NCBI RefSeq assembly: GCF_019443505.1 | Contig: NZ_CP080377.1 | Coordinates: 1,798,001 to 1,862,000, forward strand | DNA: 64,000 bases | DNA from: Janthinobacterium sp. PAMC25594 | GTDB lineage: Bacteria; Pseudomonadota; Gammaproteobacteria; Burkholderiales; Burkholderiaceae_D | Direction of reading: 5' to 3' | Shown here: positions 61,432 through 64,000 of the stretch, in pieces | How positions within the stretch are numbered: the first letter of the stretch is position 1 | Layout of the letters: each line of letters starts with the position of its first letter | Position numbers and translations under genes: made by a program | Notes under the pieces: model-generated | What the model saw: only the letters and a program-made list of their open reading frames with translations | Database searches by the model: none | What the model was told of the DNA's origin: nothing

Positions 61432-62097
61432 TCATTCATGCCATTTTCCAGGTCCCACTAAGCCTCGAAGTCCGCGTCTGAAGGTTTTGACTTCTTGCAG
61501 AACACGTTCCGTTCCTCCAGCGGCAATGACGTCAAGGGGAGTCTGGTTGCCGAGCGTTGCCACAGCCGTGGTGAAGAACCGATACTTCTCAATTCCATTG
61601 CATGTTCGTAGCGCCTTGCAGACAACCTCAAGAGCGTCAAGGTCGAATTTTGCATCGGCAAAAAAAGCGGGAACATATGTCTTTTCCCAGACGAATTCAA
61701 CACGACTCGGCATTTTGAAAATTTTGTGGTCTTTCAGTTTTTGCGCAAACATAACCATGCTCAGCCCTGTCCGGCGCAAAAACTCATCAATGAAAATGAT
61801 GTGGCCGGCATCGATGAGATTGGCTCCATCCTTAGCGATTGCGAGGTCGAGACCCCATTGTGCTGTGCGCCTTCTGGTTGCTGCGTCTTTGAGTTTCCCA
61901 GGCAGCCGTAGCATTTCCTCGGCATATTCAAGAAATTTCTTTTCATCCTGTGGCGTCAATCCTTGAATCGCACATTCAAATGCGCTTATAACGTCACGTT
62001 CACAGGGAGTAGACCTGAGTTCCTCGGGAGTCTCCAAGAAAGCCGCAATTGCGGATTTAAACAAGCCATATGACGAAAGGAACTGAGGAGACGGCAT
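61432..62097 (-). CDS. Unknown protein, possibly with a C-terminal DUF2384/MbcA-like segment
   Basis: 221 residues. Mostly helical and without recognised enzyme motifs. The end, VATLGNQTPLDVIAAGGTER then VLQEVKTF, recalls the conserved NG/TPL-x-x-L element of MbcA/ParS (DUF2384) proteins, though the rest does not match a toxin-antitoxin layout. It is divergent from the XRE regulator, with about 80 bp between starts. Confidence 0.55.
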   Translation of the reverse strand: MPSPQFLSSYGLFKSAIAAFLETPEELRSTPCERDVISAFECAIQGLTPQDEKKFLEYAEEMLRLPGKLKDAATRRRTAQWGLDLAIAKDGANLIDAGHIIFIDEFLRRTGLSMVMFAQKLKDHKIFKMPSRVEFVWEKTYVPAFFADAKFDLDALEVVCKALRTCNGIEKYRFFTTAVATLGNQTPLDVIAAGGTERVLQEVKTFRRGLRGLVGPGKWHE

Positions 62098-62179
62098 AGC
62101 GTTTTGGCTTAAAAAATAGACTATTAGGCAACAAACTGTTTTGTGTTCTGCTGCTATACAAAACCACTATAAGTCGTTG

Positions 62180-62560
62180 ATGTTTAACTACACTGATGTT
62201 GCGGATGGGCAAGCTAGCAAATTCGCAAGAATAATAGCCTCAAAGGCTGTAGATGTAAAGCGTGTAGACTCAAAGGCTGTGGATTCATGGGCTGTAGACA
62301 CAAAAGCTTCTCTCGGCGACGCTGCTTGCTATATGTTTAAACCAACTTCCGAAGCAGAATTGCGTGCCATAGTTGCCAAAAATCTCCGAGCCAGTCGAGC
62401 ACTTAGGGCTATCTCGCAAGAGGACCTTGCCGCTCTGGCGGGCGTTCATCGTACGTTCGTGAGCCAAGTCGAGCGCGAGTTAAAAAACATTTCAATCGAT
62501 AGCTTGCGCAAATTGGCTAACGCGCTGAGCGTTGATGTACATGTGCTTTTACAGCCCTAG
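62180..62560 (+). CDS. XRE-family HTH regulator with an N-terminal pentapeptide-repeat stretch
   Basis: 126 residues from the ATG at 62180; starts at 62141 (GTG) and about 62333 (MFKPTSEAEL) are also possible and no ribosome binding site decides. The C-terminal HTH is NLRASRALRAISQEDLAALA, then GVHRTFVSQVERELKNISID and LRKLANALSVDVHVLL, a typical Cro/C1 type. If the upstream start is used the protein carries a tandem SKAVD-VKRVD-SKAVD-SWAVD stretch (from 62240). It probably controls itself and the divergent gene at 61432. Confidence 0.75.
   Translation: MFNYTDVADGQASKFARIIASKAVDVKRVDSKAVDSWAVDTKASLGDAACYMFKPTSEAELRAIVAKNLRASRALRAISQEDLAALAGVHRTFVSQVERELKNISIDSLRKLANALSVDVHVLLQP
62240..62299 (+). 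repeat. Four tandem 15-bp repeats in or before the XRE gene
   Basis: TCAAAGGCTGTAGAT (62240), GTAAAGCGTGTAGAC (62255), TCAAAGGCTGTGGAT (62270) and TCATGGGCTGTAGAC (62285). In the XRE frame they encode pentapeptides ending in VD; if the gene starts downstream they lie in its leader and could be operator iterons. Confidence 0.7.
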
Positions 62561-62851
62561 CGCACAGTTGATTTTAGGTTCAAGACGTGGAGCGACGCCT
62601 ACGAACGCATGTCGTAAAGTTCGTGGCACAGATTCTCGCGGACTTTAAAAAACAGATACGGATTTTTCATCAAGGTAAGGTCCGAGCACAACTGTAAGCG
62701 TGCCGCCCTGTGGCGAGCTGCCGACACGGATTTGTTTGGTCAGCAGGATGTTTTTACACCTTCAGCCTTGGCATAGCGACTTGTAGCAGTAGTGACATTC
62801 TTTTGTAGTCGCCGCTATATAAGCGGCGCGCCCGCAGCAGTTGAAGGTGCT
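62561..62851. other. 290-bp intergenic stretch without a gene
   Basis: Between the XRE gene and the 3' end of the helicase pseudogene. AT-rich patches and a TATAAGCGGCGCGCCCGCAG region (near 62817) but no gene, repeat or terminator I would support. Confidence 0.5.
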
Positions 62852-64000
62852 TTAGCTTCGAGTCGTAGGGGTGATGGTTAGACTTTTTGACCGTACTATT
62901 ATCTTTCGCGAGCCCTTGGTTAATGCAACATACAGATTGTTGGCACTCATGCTGTCCGCGTCGTTGATGAACACGTTGTCGGCCTCAATGCCCTTTAGCA
63001 GCAGTGTGCTGCCAACTGCAATGGCTGGAACTGAGGCAACGAAATGTCTTCTGTGTTCGCGGTACTCCGTGACACCAACCAATAGATTGCTTGCTTGGCC
63101 TGTTGTAGCGATGCGGAGGACTTTCAGCGCTGCGTAAAACATAGAAGGCAGGAAAAGGCGAACTCCTTTTTGCGCTTCCAAGCACTCCAGGAAGGCTAGG
63201 ACTGACCGATATGTGAGCGAAGCAGCTAGGTCAATGCCAGCCTGTTCATGGGCGGCGGCCGGAGCTTTATTCTTCCCGTTTTGGATTGAGGCTAAGCGCT
63301 TAAGTAGCGTGGTCGCGCTGACCTTTGTCATAACACTTGAAGCAAAACCCAAAACTATCTCTTGGATTCGGGAGACGGCAGGGGCCTTCCTGCAATGGCT
63401 GCATCAATATCTTCGGCCAACCTCACAAGGCATTTCAATTCGACGGTCTCGACGACAAGTGCACCTGGGAATCCACGTGCCAGCTCCCAACGTCTCAGTT
63501 CACTTGTAGCGTCCCCAACCACAAGGGTGCGCCCGGTCGTCACGGATATGGAGGCCATAGAGTTGGAGTAACTCGCATCTTTGCCTTCATTTTTAATGTG
63601 AGTCAAAGACTCCTTCGATGCAGTCGAGAGGTCAACATTTTTTTGCTGGCGTATCTCTTCGCGAAGTTCGAGCAACCAATAGCCTAGGGGGCCGGTGCCG
63701 ACACGCAGCCATCGCTGAGGTTCCGTAAGCTCGTGGGGTCTGGAACTTTTTTTGTACATCCTCCCAAGTCGGCATCGCTTCGTTGAAAGTGAAAATTTGT
63801 TGTAGTGGGTCGCCCAGGACTGCAACTGGCAGCAACTCAGTAGGACGCGAAACTATGCTGTGTTGGACAACATCACAATCCTGAAACTCATCGACTATAA
63901 CCCTGCCGTAGTTTGCGACTAGAAGCGAGTCGATATGCTGCATCATTCGCATAGCTGGCAAGGCTCTAGATTTTGCTCTGCCTGCCGCGTGAGTGCACTA
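62852..64000 (-). pseudogene. UvrD/Rep-like superfamily-1 helicase, frameshifted, runs off the right edge
   Basis: C-terminal part of an SF1 helicase in three frames: Walker B and motif II RVIVDEFQDCDVVQ with the following VAVLGDPLQQIFTFN (63.9-63.8 kb), a middle part (63825-63355), and a C-terminal part with the motif VI region NLYVALTKGSRKIIV. The first shift lies at an A7 run near 63750 (TACAAAAAAAGTTCC); the second near 63350 (AAGAGATAGTTTTGG). A TAG in the first frame lies at 63998-64000, so upstream DNA must also be shifted or start otherwise. Walker A is outside the window. Either a dead gene or homopolymer sequencing errors. Confidence 0.75.

Overview
The first 6.7 kb looks like the chromosome of a high-GC betaproteobacterium of the Oxalobacteraceae (Janthinobacterium/Massilia/Duganella type): ftsK, trxB, an Smr-domain gene, a TRIC-type channel gene, a PII gene and glutamine-dependent nadE. 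This placement rests on gene order and protein character only, not on a database search. Everything to the right is accessory in character, with visibly lower and uneven GC.

The break falls inside a FemAB-like (DUF482/PF04339) gene at about 6743. Its first ~85 codons are intact, then homology stops. An AT-rich six-gene module follows (7134-15828): three large tyrosine-recombinase-type proteins, two small HTH/coiled-coil proteins, and a RecD2-like protein that has lost every ATPase motif. Against its right side lies a complete, divergent copy of the same FemAB-like gene in the opposite orientation (15809-16993). I read this as an integrative element that cuts one FemAB-like gene and carries a replacement. 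The displaced 3' part of the host gene is not in the window, so the right boundary is unresolved and may lie beyond 64000.

From 18.2 to 23.6 kb is an SOS mutagenesis cassette (imuA-imuB-dnaE2) behind a near-perfect LexA box. From 23.7 to 35.7 kb are small accessory genes: GNAT, SRAP/YedK, an orphan T6SS PAAR/VRR-NUC effector/DUF3396 immunity operon, a His-tailed EamA transporter, a methyltransferase, a TonB-domain protein and an H-NS-like protein. From 35.9 to 40.3 kb is a nitrate/sulfonate-type ABC transporter with a carbohydrate-porin-type gene but no binding protein.

From 41.4 to 50.6 kb are glycine-zipper proteins and then a run of single minus-strand genes (GNATs, cysteine hydrolase, NUDIX, VOC, unknowns) with members of one palindromic repeat family between them. 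An IS481-type element has split the last GNAT gene. Degraded copies of a glycine-zipper gene lie at 26.7 and 33.4 kb.

From 51.1 to 54.4 kb is a vWA-PP2C-kinase triad of the TerY-P type. It is followed by small unknown genes, an RNA-repair-like cluster (KptA 2'-phosphotransferase and two HAD proteins), exported proteins, an XRE regulator, and at the right edge a frameshifted UvrD-like helicase. I saw no rRNA, tRNA or CRISPR array.
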